This document shows positions 7,272 through 21,319 of a stretch of DNA of 64,000 nt, in pieces (position 1 is the first letter of the stretch; the number at the start of each line of letters is the position of its first letter). Both the position numbers and the translations under genes were made by a program. The notes under the pieces are model-generated. The model was not told the origin of the DNA, did not search any database, and was given only the letters and a program-made list of their open reading frames with translations. The DNA is from Pseudomonas sp. FEN (lineage in GTDB: Bacteria; Pseudomonadota; Gammaproteobacteria; Pseudomonadales; Pseudomonadaceae), in assembly GCF_904067045.1 (NCBI RefSeq), contig NZ_CAJFDC010000010.1, positions 590,001 through 654,000 on the forward strand. The letters are read 5' to 3'.

Positions 7272-8643
7272 TTTCAACCGCGCCCTGGTCGAGAAGTACG
7301 ATCGTCCGGGGCCGCGCTATACCTCTTACCCCACCGCGCCGCAGTTCCATCAGGCGTTTGCCATGGACGACTACCAGCAAGCGGTGCGGGCCAGCAACCA
7401 GGCGACGACGCCCAAGCCCCTCTCGGCCTACATTCATATTCCGTTTTGCCAGAGCCTTTGCTACTACTGCGCCTGCAACAAGATCATCACTCGCAAGACC
7501 CATCGCGCGGTCGAGTACCTGGGCTACCTCAAACGCGAGATCCTGATGCAGGGCGCCTTGTTCGAACCTGGTCGCAAACTCACGCAACTGCACCTGGGCG
7601 GCGGCACGCCGACCTATCTGAGCGGCGAACAGTTGGCTGAACTGATGGCGTGCCTGCATCAGGCCTTTGATATGGATGACAGCGACGACCACGAGTTTTC
7701 CATCGAGGTCGACCCGCGCACTATCGATACCGAGCAGATCCATGTGTTGCGTCGACTGGGCTTCAATCGCCTGAGCTTTGGCGTGCAGGACTTCGATCCG
7801 GCGGTCCAGGCGGCGGTCAACCGCCAGCAAAGCGAAGCACAGATCTATGCGCTGGTCGAGGCGGCGCGGCAGGCGCGCTTCAAGTCGATCAGCGTCGACC
7901 TGATCTACGGCCTGCCGCTGCAAACGGTGCGGAGTTTCGATGTCACCCTGGGCAAGATCATCGCCCTGCGCCCGGATCGGATCGCTGCCTACAGCTACGC
8001 GCATTTGCCCGAGCTGGTCCGCGCGCAGCGGTTGATTCGCCCGGCGGACATGCCACCGCCGGAGCGCAAGCTGGAGTTGCTCGAGCTGACCATCCGCCGC
8101 CTGACCGAGGCCGGCTATGTGTACATCGGCATGGACCATTTCGCCTTGCCCGAGGACGAGCTGGCGCTGGCCCGGGCCAACGGCACCTTGCACCGCAACT
8201 TCCAGGGCTACTCGACCCATGCCGATTGCGACCTGATCGGCCTCGGAGTGTCGGCCATCGGCAAGGTCGGCGACAGCTACAGCCAGAGCGTCAAGGAGCT
8301 TTCGCAGTACTATGCGCGGCTCGATCAAGGCTTGTTGCCGGTGCATCGCGGTTACCGCCTGAATGCCGACGACCTGTTGCGCCGCGAAGTGATCAACGAC
8401 CTGATGTGCCATGGCCGCATCGACTTCGGCAAGTTCGAGGCCGCCCATGGCATCCGCTTCGCGCATTACTTCGCCGAGGCCCTGGGGCAACTGCAGGAGC
8501 AGGTTCACGACCGTCTGCTGGAGATAGGCGCCGACGGCCTGCGATTGCTGCCCCAGGGACACCTGATGATGCGCAGCACCGCCATGGCCTTCGATGCCTA
8601 CCTCGGGGCCGGGCAGAAAGGCCTGTTCTCCCGGACCGTTTGA
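7255..8643 (+). CDS. hemN: Oxygen-independent coproporphyrinogen III dehydrogenase
   Basis: This 462-aa protein (from 7255; an ATG at 7258 is equally possible) carries the HemN signature C65xxxC69xxC72xC74 in IPFCQSLCYYCAC, plus HLGGGTPTYL, SIEVDPRTI and the C-terminal HRNFQGYSTHADCDLIGLG block. It performs the SAM-dependent oxidative decarboxylation of coproporphyrinogen III to protoporphyrinogen IX without oxygen, in the cytoplasm. Its frame starts inside the end of the cysteine-less paralogue, so the two are translationally linked and share the Anr box at 5849. Placement beside the nir genes fits the high heme demand of denitrification. It converges with nirN, with 13 bp between the stops. 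Confidence 0.95.
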   Translation: MMPVFDFNRALVEKYDRPGPRYTSYPTAPQFHQAFAMDDYQQAVRASNQATTPKPLSAYIHIPFCQSLCYYCACNKIITRKTHRAVEYLGYLKREILMQGALFEPGRKLTQLHLGGGTPTYLSGEQLAELMACLHQAFDMDDSDDHEFSIEVDPRTIDTEQIHVLRRLGFNRLSFGVQDFDPAVQAAVNRQQSEAQIYALVEAARQARFKSISVDLIYGLPLQTVRSFDVTLGKIIALRPDRIAAYSYAHLPELVRAQRLIRPADMPPPERKLELLELTIRRLTEAGYVYIGMDHFALPEDELALARANGTLHRNFQGYSTHADCDLIGLGVSAIGKVGDSYSQSVKELSQYYARLDQGLLPVHRGYRLNADDLLRREVINDLMCHGRIDFGKFEAAHGIRFAHYFAEALGQLQEQVHDRLLEIGADGLRLLPQGHLMMRSTAMAFDAYLGAGQKGLFSRTV

Positions 8644-8656
8644 GGCACCGCCGCGC

Positions 8657-10158
8657 CTAGTGGGAGGTGCCTTCGGCGAACTCGATCTTGTTGCCGACGT
8701 TGTATTTGCCCGAGGGCTTGTTCATCGGGATACGCTTGATTTCCTTCAGGCTGTGGCTGTCATAGACGATCAAGGCACCGTCGCTGGCCCAGATGCTCAG
8801 CAGCAGATAACGGCCATCGTGGGTGAATTCGACGTGGGCGGCGGTCTTGCCGGGCATCGGCCGCAGGGTGTGGGCGATTTCCAGGGTCTGTTTGTCGATC
8901 AGGTGGATCGCATCGTTGTCCGGGCCAAAGAACACATCGCTCCAGGCATACGGCGAATTGATATGGCTGCGCATGAAGAAGCCCGGCCCAAGGGTGGGGA
9001 TTTCCTTGATCAGCTTCCAGGTCTCGAGGTCGATGACCGAGATCAGCCCCTTGCTGATATTCGGCGTGGCGAACACCCAGCGGCCGTTGCGTTGCCAATA
9101 GGTGCCCGAGCCCAGGTGCGGCATGCCCGGCAGCGTGATCTCGGTGACCGCCTGACCACTGTCGAGGTCGATCACCTGGCCGCCCGCGGCCTTGCGCGAG
9201 GTGGCCAGCAACTGGTGGTAGTCCGGGGAGAAGGAGAAGTCGTCGAGGTAGTCCTCGGCGTGGATCCGCCGCGGTTGCCAGTCTGGCGTGCCGCGGCTGG
9301 ACAGTTCCCAGACTTCCTTGACGTCCTTGAGGGCGACGATGAAGCTGTCCCGTGGCGGCGCGGTATACACCGCACTGACCCGCGAGGGACTACCGTCCTG
9401 GCCGAGCGCCGGGATGTTCTTGACCAGGGACAGGTCGCGGGCGTCGAGCACGATCAGGTTGCCGGGCAGGTAGTTGCCCACCAGCACCCAGCGGCCATCC
9501 TTGCTCACCGCCAGGTTGCGAGTGTTGAGCCCGGCGCGGACCTCGGCGATCAGCTTCAGGTTGTACAGGTCGTACAGGCTGATCCAGCCGTCGCGGGAGG
9601 CAATGTAGACGAAGCGCCCGTCCGGGGAAAACTTCGGTCCGCCATGCACGGCAAAGTGCGAGGCAAAGCGCGCCAGTACGGTAAAGCGATCGCCATCGAG
9701 AATGTCGATGTGGTGATCGCCGGCTTCCACTACCACGAACAGGTTCAGCGGGTCGGCGTCATGCTGGGGCGTGGTGGGTAGTTTGCCGATATCGTTGAGC
9801 ACGCTGTGGCTGGCGCGGATATCTTCGCTGCTCCAGCTCGGCGGGGTGGCCGGTGGGCGCTGCAGGTAGTCCGCCAGGGCGTCGATCCGCGCGCCGCTGA
9901 AGACGCCGGCAAAGCCGTTCATCTGGCTGGCCGGGCGACCTTTTTCAATCACCTCGCGAATTTCCGCGGGTTTGATCCGGCTGAGGCTTTCCGGCAGCAG
10001 GGCCGGCCCGGTGGCGCCAAAACGCTGGGCGCCATGACAGCTCTGGCACTGCGCCTGATAGTCCTGCGCGGCCTGTTCCAGCGCCGCGCCGGAGAGCGCG
10101 GCCGCCGCGCCGCCCTGGACCGCGCCGAGGCAGGCCAGCGTGAGCAGCAGACGGCGCT

Positions 10159-10162
<4 letters not shown>
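8657..10162 (-). CDS. nirN: NirN, c-type cytochrome / dihydro-heme d1 dehydrogenase
   Basis: This periplasmic protein of about 501 aa starts at 10162 (MKRRLLLTLACLG), with a signal peptide ending near residue 24. It has a cytochrome c domain with CQSCH at residues 39-43 and an eight-bladed propeller-like C-terminal domain related to NirS (ADPLNLFVVVEAGDHHIDIL and following). In P. aeruginosa NirN completes heme d1 by introducing the acrylate double bond and hands it to NirS. The start overlaps the nirE stop by 4 bp. It is last in the nir operon, as in the P. aeruginosa nirSMCFDLGHJEN order. Confidence 0.95.
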
Positions 10163-10998
<836 letters not shown>

Positions 10999-11069
10999 GG
11001 CGGCTTCCTGGATGCTTGATCGGGTGTGTCGGCGCCATCCTCTGCCGGAGGGTGGGCCGGGCAGGCGCT

Positions 11070-12248
11070 TCAGTGCATGACGCAAGGAATGGTGGGTGGG
11101 GTCGGCAGGCCGATTTCTTCGTCGCTGAGGTGGCAGCCGGGGTCCTGGCCCCAGAGGTCGCCCTCGGCCCAGGCACGGGTCCGGGTATTGCCGTTGCAGA
11201 TGCTCAGCCAACGGCACTCGGCGCAGCGCCCGCCAACGGCGCGGGGGTGTTCGCGCAGGCGCAGCAGCAACGGATCGGGCTGCTCCAGCCAGAGTTGACG
11301 AAAGGCGGTCTGGCGCACATTGCCCACCGAGTGCTGCCACCAGTAGGTGTCCGGATGGACCTCGCCGGTGTTGTCGATATTGGCGATGCCGCTGCCCGAC
11401 GCGTTGCCGCCCCAGGCGCGCAGCATCTGTTCCAGGCGTGGGTAGTACGCCGGCAGCCGGCGACCTACCCACTGCAGCAGGAGAATCGCATCGGCATCGT
11501 TGTTGCCGCTGACAAAGTCACTGTCGCGGCCCTGTTCGATATCCGCCCAGGCCTGTTCGAACAGCAGGTCCATGGCCTCGCGGCTCATCTGTTGGCGGGC
11601 GTCGAGGCGCCGGCTGCGTTTGCCGCGACCGCTGTAGTTGAGGTGCGACAGGTAGAATTTCTGCACGTCGTACTCGCGCATCAGTGCCAGCAATTGCGGC
11701 AGCTGGGCGTGGTTTTCCTGGGTCAGGGTGGTGCGCATGCCGACCCGGATAGCCTGTTCGCGGCACAGCTGGATCGCCCGCAGTGAGCGGGCAAAGCTGC
11801 CCTGGCACTGGCGGAAGGCGTCATGGGTGGCCTCCAGGCCGTCGAGGCTGATGCCCACATAGTCGAACTGGGCCGAGCTGATCCGGGCGATGGTCTGCTC
11901 ATCGATCAGCGTGCCGTTGCTGGAGAGGGCGACAAACATGCCATAGGCCCTGGCGTGGGCGCTGAGCTGGAACAGGTCCTCGCGCAGCAGCGGTTCGCCG
12001 CCGGACAGGATCAGCACTTGCACTCCGGCGGCGTGCAGGTCGTCGATCACCCGCAGCGCCGCCGGAGTATCCAGTTCGTCGCGAAAGACGCTGTCGGCCG
12101 AGGTCGCGTAGCAGTGCTTGCAGGTCAGGTTGCAACGCCTGAGCAGGTTCCAGATCACCACCGGCGCGCGCGGGCTGCCGGGGGCGGCGGTTCTCGGGGC
12201 GGGGCTCTGGCCGGCGAGGGCCCGCAGGTAATGGCTGATCCTTAACAT
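11070..12248 (-). CDS. nirJ: Heme d1 biosynthesis radical SAM protein NirJ
   Basis: This 392-aa radical SAM enzyme has C39xxxC43xxC46 in LLRRCNLTCKHC, ILSGGEPLLRED downstream, and a C-terminal cysteine region (AVGGRCAECRWLSICNGNTRTR, then GCHLSDEEIG) of the SPASM/Twitch type that binds a second Fe-S cluster. NirJ removes the two propionate side chains of 12,18-didecarboxysiroheme and installs the oxo groups of heme d1. It sits 20 bp after nirH. Length and all cysteines look normal. Confidence 0.96.
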   Translation of the reverse strand: MLRISHYLRALAGQSPAPRTAAPGSPRAPVVIWNLLRRCNLTCKHCYATSADSVFRDELDTPAALRVIDDLHAAGVQVLILSGGEPLLREDLFQLSAHARAYGMFVALSSNGTLIDEQTIARISSAQFDYVGISLDGLEATHDAFRQCQGSFARSLRAIQLCREQAIRVGMRTTLTQENHAQLPQLLALMREYDVQKFYLSHLNYSGRGKRSRRLDARQQMSREAMDLLFEQAWADIEQGRDSDFVSGNNDADAILLLQWVGRRLPAYYPRLEQMLRAWGGNASGSGIANIDNTGEVHPDTYWWQHSVGNVRQTAFRQLWLEQPDPLLLRLREHPRAVGGRCAECRWLSICNGNTRTRAWAEGDLWGQDPGCHLSDEEIGLPTPPTIPCVMH

Positions 12249-12268
12249 GTACCTCTCCTCGGGGTGGT

Positions 12269-12772
12269 TCAGTACTGGGCGGCGGACAGGCGCAAACCGG
12301 TCTTTTTCAGGATGCGGCTGCTCACCAGCATCGCGTCGGCGGCATTGGCATCACCGAGCAGGTCGCGCAGTTGCTCGCGGTAAGCATCGATTTCCTTGGC
12401 GCTGCGGCCATGGACCATGGCGAACAGGTTGTAGCGCCAGGCCGTTCGGCGTGGCCGGCGATAGCAGTGGCTGACGAAAGGCTGGGCGCCGATCAGCGCG
12501 CCGAGGCGCGGCATCTCGGCGTCCTGGACATCCCAGACGGTCATGCCGTTGAAGCGATAGCCCAGACGATAGTGGTTGGGCACGGCGGCGATACGGCGGA
12601 TCGCGCCCTCGGCCTGCAAGCGCTTGAGCAGCTCCAGGGTCGACTCGACGCTCAGTTCCAACTGTTCGGCGAGCCAGGTCCACGGGTCGTCCAGCAACGG
12701 TAGGCCGGCCTGGGTCAGTTCGATCAGGCGTCGGGCCAGGCGATCTTCAGAGTGGCAAGTACAGACCGACAT
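12269..12772 (-). CDS. nirH: Siroheme decarboxylase subunit NirH
   Basis: This 167-aa protein of the NirDLGH (AsnC/Lrp-like) family has an N-terminal winged-helix-like part (LIELTQAGLPLLDDPWTWLAEQ) and the family core IRRIAAVPNHYRLGYRFNGMTVWDV...VSHCYRRPRRTAWRYNLFAMVHGRS. With NirD, NirL and NirG it forms the cytoplasmic enzyme that decarboxylates siroheme to 12,18-didecarboxysiroheme. The start at 12772 (MSVCTCHSED) overlaps nirG by 26 bp and is the first ATG in frame with the homologous core. Confidence 0.93.
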   Translation of the reverse strand: MSVCTCHSEDRLARRLIELTQAGLPLLDDPWTWLAEQLELSVESTLELLKRLQAEGAIRRIAAVPNHYRLGYRFNGMTVWDVQDAEMPRLGALIGAQPFVSHCYRRPRRTAWRYNLFAMVHGRSAKEIDAYREQLRDLLGDANAADAMLVSSRILKKTGLRLSAAQY

Positions 12773-13190
12773 GGTAGGTCTCCTCCTTGGGCAGGTTGAG
12801 CGGCACCAGGCCGGTCTGGCGCTCGATGTGCCGTAGCGCCTCGTCGAGGTCTTGCCGGGTGGCGCAGCCGAGCACGAACCACATGTTCCAGGCATGTTCG
12901 CGGCGGTAGTTGTGTGCCACTTCGGGCATGTCGTGGAGCAACTCGGCGACCGCCTCGAAACGCTCTTCGGGGACCGCCAGCGCGGCCAGGGTGAAGGCGC
13001 CGCCCAGCCGTTCGATGTCGAACATCGGGCCGAAGCGGGTGAGGGTGCCGTTTTCCAGCAGTTGCCGCAGGCGTTGGCGCAGTTCAAGGCTGCTGCTGTC
13101 CAGTTCGTCCGCCAGCTCGCGCCAGGGATCGCGCACCAGCGGCAGGCCCCGTTGCAGGCGGTTGATCAGACGGCGGTCGAGTTCATCCAT
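12747..13190 (-). CDS. nirG: Siroheme decarboxylase subunit NirG
   Basis: This protein of about 147 aa starts at 13190 (MDELDRRLINRLQRGLPL). It shows the family pattern LTRFGPMFDIERLGGAFTLAALAVPEERF and PEVAHNYRREHAWNMWFVLGC. The start overlaps the end of nirL by 8 bp. It belongs to the four-subunit NirDLGH siroheme decarboxylase; D and G are of one subtype, L and H of the other. An alternative upstream start at 13223 would add eleven residues not seen in relatives. Confidence 0.92.
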   Translation of the reverse strand: MDELDRRLINRLQRGLPLVRDPWRELADELDSSSLELRQRLRQLLENGTLTRFGPMFDIERLGGAFTLAALAVPEERFEAVAELLHDMPEVAHNYRREHAWNMWFVLGCATRQDLDEALRHIERQTGLVPLNLPKEETYHVGLYLPL

Positions 13191-13701
13191 GGGCGCGGGC
13201 TCCGTCTGGCGGCGCTGGGGCAAAGCGCGCGCCGCATTGTTTGAAGGCCTGGGTACTGAAGAGGACCTGATGGGGCAGGTCGCTCAGCAGATGTTGCTCC
13301 AGCAACGCCTGGATCTGTGCCTCGACCTGCTCGCGCCGGCGTCCGTGAATCATGCAGAACAGGTTGTAGCGCCACTGCGGCAGCCGGCGTGGGCGCTGAT
13401 AGCACAGACTGATGCCGGCTTCGCGCCCCAGGCGGTGTCCGACCTCGTCGACCAGGGCATCGGGAATATCCAGGACCAGCATGGCGTTGGCGGCAAAGCC
13501 CAGGGCGCGATGGTTGAGCACCAGGCCGATGCGACGGAACAGCTGTTGCCGCTGCCATTGGTGCATTTGCGCGAGGACCTGGCTTTCCTCGGCGCCGATC
13601 TGTTGCGCCAGGGCCAGGTACGGCCGTGGTACCAAGGGCAAACCGAGTTCCAGTTGGCGCCGCAGGGCCAGGAGCTGTTCGGCCTTGAGGAGCGCTTTCA
13701 T
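13183..13701 (-). CDS. nirL: Siroheme decarboxylase subunit NirL
   Basis: This 172-aa protein starts at 13701 (MKALLKAEQLL) inside the end of nirD (4-bp overlap). The core FRRIGLVLNHRALGFAANAMLVLDIPD and SLCYQRPRRLPQWRYNLFCMIHGR matches the L/H subtype of the NirDLGH family, where His and Arg residues in this stretch handle siroheme. It acts in the cytoplasm in heme d1 synthesis. The overlaps D-L-G-H indicate coupled translation of the four subunits. Confidence 0.93.
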   Translation of the reverse strand: MKALLKAEQLLALRRQLELGLPLVPRPYLALAQQIGAEESQVLAQMHQWQRQQLFRRIGLVLNHRALGFAANAMLVLDIPDALVDEVGHRLGREAGISLCYQRPRRLPQWRYNLFCMIHGRRREQVEAQIQALLEQHLLSDLPHQVLFSTQAFKQCGARFAPAPPDGARAHG

Positions 13702-14156
13702 GGTATTTCTCCCAGGGTAAAACCCAGGTCGATGCGGTAGGCGCTGAGCATCGGCAGGTCCAGCGGGACGAGACCGGTGTCGTCCTGCAATTCGTCGAGA
13801 ATGCGCCGCAGGTGCTGGCGATCCGGACCGGTCAGGACGAACCACAGGTTGTAGTGATGCTCCCGGGCATAGTTGTGATTGACCTCGGGGTAATGGTTGA
13901 TGCGTTCGGCCACCTGTTGCAGGCGCTCGGCGGGCACCGCCAGGGCGGCCAGGGTGCTGGCCCCGGCGCGGCTGTGTTCGAACACCGGACCGATCCGTGA
14001 CAGGCTGCCGGCCTGTTGCATCCGTTGCAGGCAGGCGAGCACCTGGTCCTGGCTGCAATCCAGCGCTTCGGCCATCTGTCGATAGGGTTCGGCGCCGATC
14101 GGCATGCCGTGCTGGAAGTGTTCGATCAGGCGCTGTTGGAGAGTGTCGGGAGTCAT
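13698..14156 (-). CDS. nirD: Siroheme decarboxylase subunit NirD
   Basis: This 152-aa protein of the D/G subtype has LSRIGPVFEHSRAGASTLAALAVP and PEVNHNYAREHHYNLWFVLTG. It starts one base after the nirF stop. It is part of the siroheme decarboxylase with NirL, NirG and NirH. The N-terminal half is a short helix-turn-helix-like fold inherited from Lrp/AsnC regulators, but the complex is enzymatic. Confidence 0.93.
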   Translation of the reverse strand: MTPDTLQQRLIEHFQHGMPIGAEPYRQMAEALDCSQDQVLACLQRMQQAGSLSRIGPVFEHSRAGASTLAALAVPAERLQQVAERINHYPEVNHNYAREHHYNLWFVLTGPDRQHLRRILDELQDDTGLVPLDLPMLSAYRIDLGFTLGEIP

Positions 14157-14157
14157 C

Positions 14158-15336
14158 TCAATACCCCGTCTTTTGCGCGCGGCTGCTGAAGAATATGCCG
14201 CTCGGCTTGCTGGCCGGCAGGCTGCCCAGCTGTTTCAGGCTGTAGGGGTCCCAGATCTGCACCTGATCGCCGTCGCGGGTGGACAACCAGAGCTGATCGC
14301 CCCGGGCGGTGAACTCCATATGCAACACCGCCGGCCCCGGACGCAGGTCGGCGACCAGCGCGTGGGTCTCGCTGTCGAAGACCTGTACCCGATCGTTGTC
14401 CGGGTAGGCGAAGTTGACCCACAGTTGTCGGCCATCCGGGCGCGAGGTGACAAAGACCGGCTGACCGGCGACCTTGATCGCATCGGTCTGCTGCCAGTCG
14501 CGGGTGTCCATCACCAGCACCTGGTGCTGGCCGACGGCGGGGACGAAGGCCTGGTTGTTGGCCACGGCCCAGCCTTTGAGGTGGGGCATCTTGTACACCG
14601 GCAGTTTCGCCTGGCCGTGACCGTAGTCGCCGAGTACCCGGCGCACCCCGCGCTCGGGATACCAGAGATCGAGTTGGGCCATGCCGTCCTCGCCGAACAG
14701 CCCGGCCATGTAGTAGCGCCCGTCCCCGGTGATCAGCGCGTCATAGGGTTGTTTGCCGATAGCGCTGAAGCGGGTGATCCGTGGCGTCAGGCCCTGGCTG
14801 AAATCGGCGCTCCAGATTTCGCCGGTATCGAACAGACTGAACACGAAGCGTTGTCCGGGGGCATCCACCAGGCCGACCACCCGCGAGCGTTTGACGCCGT
14901 CGGGCAGCAGGGTGGCGGGAATATCCGCGACCTGTTGCAGGGTCACGGCGTCGAATACCTTGACGCCGCCGGGTACGTAGTTGGAGACCGCGACCAGCTT
15001 GCCGTCCTGGCTGATGGCGCCGCTGATGCTGTTGTTGGCCTGGAGCACCCGCCGATCGATGCGTTGGCCGAGCAGGTCGACCTTGCTCAAACCGCCGTCG
15101 CGGCCGAACACGTAGGCGTAACGCTGGTCGCGGGAGAACACCACCGAGGCATGGGACAGGTCGCCAAACCCTTCGATTCGGGCCAGCGCGGTCTTGCCGT
15201 CGCTTTCGATGATTTGCACGCTGCCGGAGGCGCGTTCCACCACCAGCCCGAGGTCGCCGGTACCGCGCAAGGGCGGCTGGACACAGGCGGACAACGACAG
15301 GCCGAGGGCCGCCGAGAGCAGGAATGAACGGATCAT
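14158..15336 (-). CDS. nirF: NirF, heme d1 biosynthesis lipoprotein
   Basis: This 392-aa protein has a lipoprotein signal (MIRSFLLSAALGLSLSAC; lipobox LSAC, lipid on Cys18), followed by an eight-bladed beta-propeller related to the d1 domain of NirS (YAYVFGRDGGLSKVDLL...PHLKGWAVANNQAFVPAVGQH). NirF binds a late heme d1 precursor in the periplasm and interacts with NirS and NirN. The start overlaps the nirC stop by 4 bp. Length agrees with P. aeruginosa NirF. Confidence 0.95.
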   Translation of the reverse strand: MIRSFLLSAALGLSLSACVQPPLRGTGDLGLVVERASGSVQIIESDGKTALARIEGFGDLSHASVVFSRDQRYAYVFGRDGGLSKVDLLGQRIDRRVLQANNSISGAISQDGKLVAVSNYVPGGVKVFDAVTLQQVADIPATLLPDGVKRSRVVGLVDAPGQRFVFSLFDTGEIWSADFSQGLTPRITRFSAIGKQPYDALITGDGRYYMAGLFGEDGMAQLDLWYPERGVRRVLGDYGHGQAKLPVYKMPHLKGWAVANNQAFVPAVGQHQVLVMDTRDWQQTDAIKVAGQPVFVTSRPDGRQLWVNFAYPDNDRVQVFDSETHALVADLRPGPAVLHMEFTARGDQLWLSTRDGDQVQIWDPYSLKQLGSLPASKPSGIFFSSRAQKTGY

Positions 15337-15659
15337 GGTGCGGGGTATCCTTGCAGAAGAAGGTCGACCAGCCAGCGAATGTCGTCAGGGCTGAGCAGGG
15401 GCCCCCAACCGGGCATGGCAGTGCCAGGCCGGCCGAGGGTCACAGTGGCAATCAGGCTGCCGCGGGATTTGCCAGCCAGTGAGGCCCGGGTCAGATCGGA
15501 GCCGAGCCCCCCGGTCATGTGCAGCCCGTGGCAGGCGCCGCAGTCCTGGGCCAGGAGGTTTTCCAGTTGCGCCTGGCGGTGGACATCGGGCGCCGCCAGC
15601 ACGGGGGCCTGGAACAGCAGGAGGACGAGGAGAGTCATCGCGTATCGACCCGTCTTCAT
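15333..15659 (-). CDS. nirC: NirC, small c-type cytochrome
   Basis: This 108-aa periplasmic cytochrome starts at 15659 (MKTGRYAMTLL), with a signal peptide cleaved near APVLAA, CGACH at residues 40-44, and a likely distal Met ligand in GTAMPGW. NirC can donate electrons to NirS. It lies 96 bp after nirS, exactly where nirM stands in P. aeruginosa; no second small cytochrome is found in that gap, so NirC may be the only operon-encoded donor here. Confidence 0.93.
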   Translation of the reverse strand: MKTGRYAMTLLVLLLFQAPVLAAPDVHRQAQLENLLAQDCGACHGLHMTGGLGSDLTRASLAGKSRGSLIATVTLGRPGTAMPGWGPLLSPDDIRWLVDLLLQGYPAP

Positions 15660-15755
15660 GACACCCTCCCAGGGCTTGTTTGAGACTCGGGACCCAAGTC
15701 GCAGCTGCTTGGCTGGGTCATCGGTCACTGGATTGGCCGGCATCGGCGATGGCAC

Positions 15756-18421
<2,666 letters not shown>

Positions 18422-18438
<17 letters not shown>

Positions 18439-19009
18439 GCTCGCCGATCCCCCGCGCCGCCACTTGCCGGGGGATCTGGCGATGTGGTTTTTCATCCTGG
18501 CCGAGCTCTCGGTATTCGCCATCCTGATCCTGGTGTTCGCCGTGACCCAGGTGCTCAAGCCGCAATTGTTCGCCGCCGGCCGCCAGTTGCTCGATACTTC
18601 CACCGGGCTGGCGATGACCCTGAGCCTGCTGACCGCCGGGTTGTTCGCGGCGTTGGCCCAGGAGCGGGTCAGGCATTCACGACCGCGCCAGGCGGCGCTC
18701 CTGTTGCTGGCGGCGTTGCTCGTCGCCTGTGGCTACCTGTTGCTCAAGCTCGGTGAATACCGGCATCTGCTGGAGTTGGGGCTGGGCATCGAGCACAACA
18801 CCTTCTTCACCCTGTACTGGCTGCTCAGTGGCTTTCATTTCCTGCATGTCGTGCTCGGCATGCTGATTCTCGGTTGGTTGGCCGAGGGTTGTCGGCGTCG
18901 CCGGTATGACGCCGACAGGCGTAGCGGCTTCGAATCCGGCGTGCTGTATTGGCACATGGTCGATCTGATCTGGGTCCTGCTGTTTCCGTTGGTCTACGTT
19001 CTGGGTTGA
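18422..19009 (+). CDS. nirO: NirO (NorE-like), cytochrome oxidase subunit III family protein
   Basis: This 195-aa membrane protein has five predicted spans and the COX3-like pattern HLPGDLAMWFFILAELSVFAIL, YRHLLELGLG, HNTFFTLYWLLSGFHFLHVVLG and SGVLYWHMVDLIWVLLFPLVYV. NirO/NorE proteins are accessory to NO reductase. They are thought to raise denitrification efficiency, but their exact biochemistry is unsettled. The start overlaps nirQ. The -Q-O-P order is as in P. aeruginosa. Confidence 0.92.
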
Positions 19010-19019
19010 CGAGGTACGC

Positions 19020-19277
19020 ATGTCCGCTCGCGGTTATTTGCTGGTTTGTTGGACGGCTCTGGTCAGCCTGAGCCTGTGCACCGTGCTGCTGGCGCAGGGC
19101 GGCGGGCGTTGGCGGGTGACGCTGGCCATTTTACTGGTGGCGCTGGCCAAGGCCTGGCTGATTACCGACGGCTTCATGGAGTTGCGTCATGCGCCACGGC
19201 TGTGGCGCCGGCTGCTGCTGGGCTGGCCCCTGGTGGTGGCGGTATTGCTGGGTGTGAGCCTGAGCCTGCGCGGCTAA
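19020..19277 (+). CDS. nirP: NirP (NorF-like) small membrane protein
   Basis: This 85-aa protein has two to three predicted spans (LVCWTALVSLSLCTVLLA; VTLAILLVALAKAWLITDGFMELRHAPRLW; WPLVVAVLLGVSLS). The KAWLITDGFMELRHAP segment is typical of the NorF/NirP, COX4-like family. It lies 10 bp after nirO and closes the nirQOP unit; norC has its own box downstream. It is a probable accessory to the neighbouring NO reductase. Confidence 0.88.
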   Translation: MSARGYLLVCWTALVSLSLCTVLLAQGGGRWRVTLAILLVALAKAWLITDGFMELRHAPRLWRRLLLGWPLVVAVLLGVSLSLRG

Positions 19278-19303
19278 TACCTGAGTAAAACCATCGGAGT
19301 TTC

Positions 19304-19317
19304 TTGATCGCCATCAA
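19304..19317 (+). promoter_or_regulatory. Anr/Dnr box upstream of norCBD
   Basis: TTGATCGCCATCAA matches the consensus exactly. TAGAAT at 19341-19346 is a good -10, putting the start near 19352 and the box at about -41.5. This is the classical Dnr-dependent nor promoter. Confidence 0.88.
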
Positions 19318-19374
19318 GCTGTTTTCACCCCCCCGCTTCCTAGAATGGACAGGCCAAGCAAAGAGGAAGCGACC

Positions 19375-19815
19375 ATGTCAGAGACCTTCACCAAAGGCAT
19401 GGCCAGGAATATCTATTTCGGGGGAAGCGTGTTCTTTTTCCTGATATTCCTGGCCTTGACCTATCACTCGGAGCAGACCTTTCCCGTTCGCAGCAACGAA
19501 GCGCAATTAAGCGACTCGGTGCTGCGCGGCAAGTTGGTCTGGGAGCAAAACAACTGTGTCGGTTGCCACACGCTGCTGGGGGAGGGCGCCTATTTCGCGC
19601 CGGAACTGGGCAACGTGTTCCAGCGCCGTGGTGGCGAGGCGGGTTTCAAACCCTTCCTGCAGGCCTGGATGAAGATGCAACCCCTGGGAGTGCCCGGACG
19701 CCGGGCGATGCCGCAATTCAACCTGAGTACGCAGGAAGTCGACGACATCGCCGAGTTCCTCAAGTGGAGCTCGAAAATCAATACCAATGGCTGGCCGCCA
19801 AACAAGGAGGGCTAA
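19375..19815 (+). CDS. norC: Nitric oxide reductase cytochrome c subunit
   Basis: This 146-aa protein has an uncleaved N-terminal membrane anchor (NIYFGGSVFFFLIFLALTY, about 12-30) and a periplasmic cytochrome c domain with CVGCH at 61-65 and the Met ligand in RRAMPQFNLS. The start at 19375 (MSETFTKG) follows AGAGGAAG. It accepts electrons from periplasmic donors and passes them to NorB. norB follows after 3 bp. Confidence 0.97.
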   Translation: MSETFTKGMARNIYFGGSVFFFLIFLALTYHSEQTFPVRSNEAQLSDSVLRGKLVWEQNNCVGCHTLLGEGAYFAPELGNVFQRRGGEAGFKPFLQAWMKMQPLGVPGRRAMPQFNLSTQEVDDIAEFLKWSSKINTNGWPPNKEG

Positions 19816-21246
<1,431 letters not shown>

Positions 21247-21319
21247 GTCGTGACATCTGGGAAAGGTCGGCCCGGCTGGTATAGCGGGCCGTTTTGGGTT
21301 CTCGAACGAGGCGCGCTCC

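Noticed and set aside
13702..14058. Longer version of nirL starting at 14058
   Set aside because: The extension overlaps nirD out of frame and lacks family similarity; MKALLKAEQ at 13701 fits the homologues.
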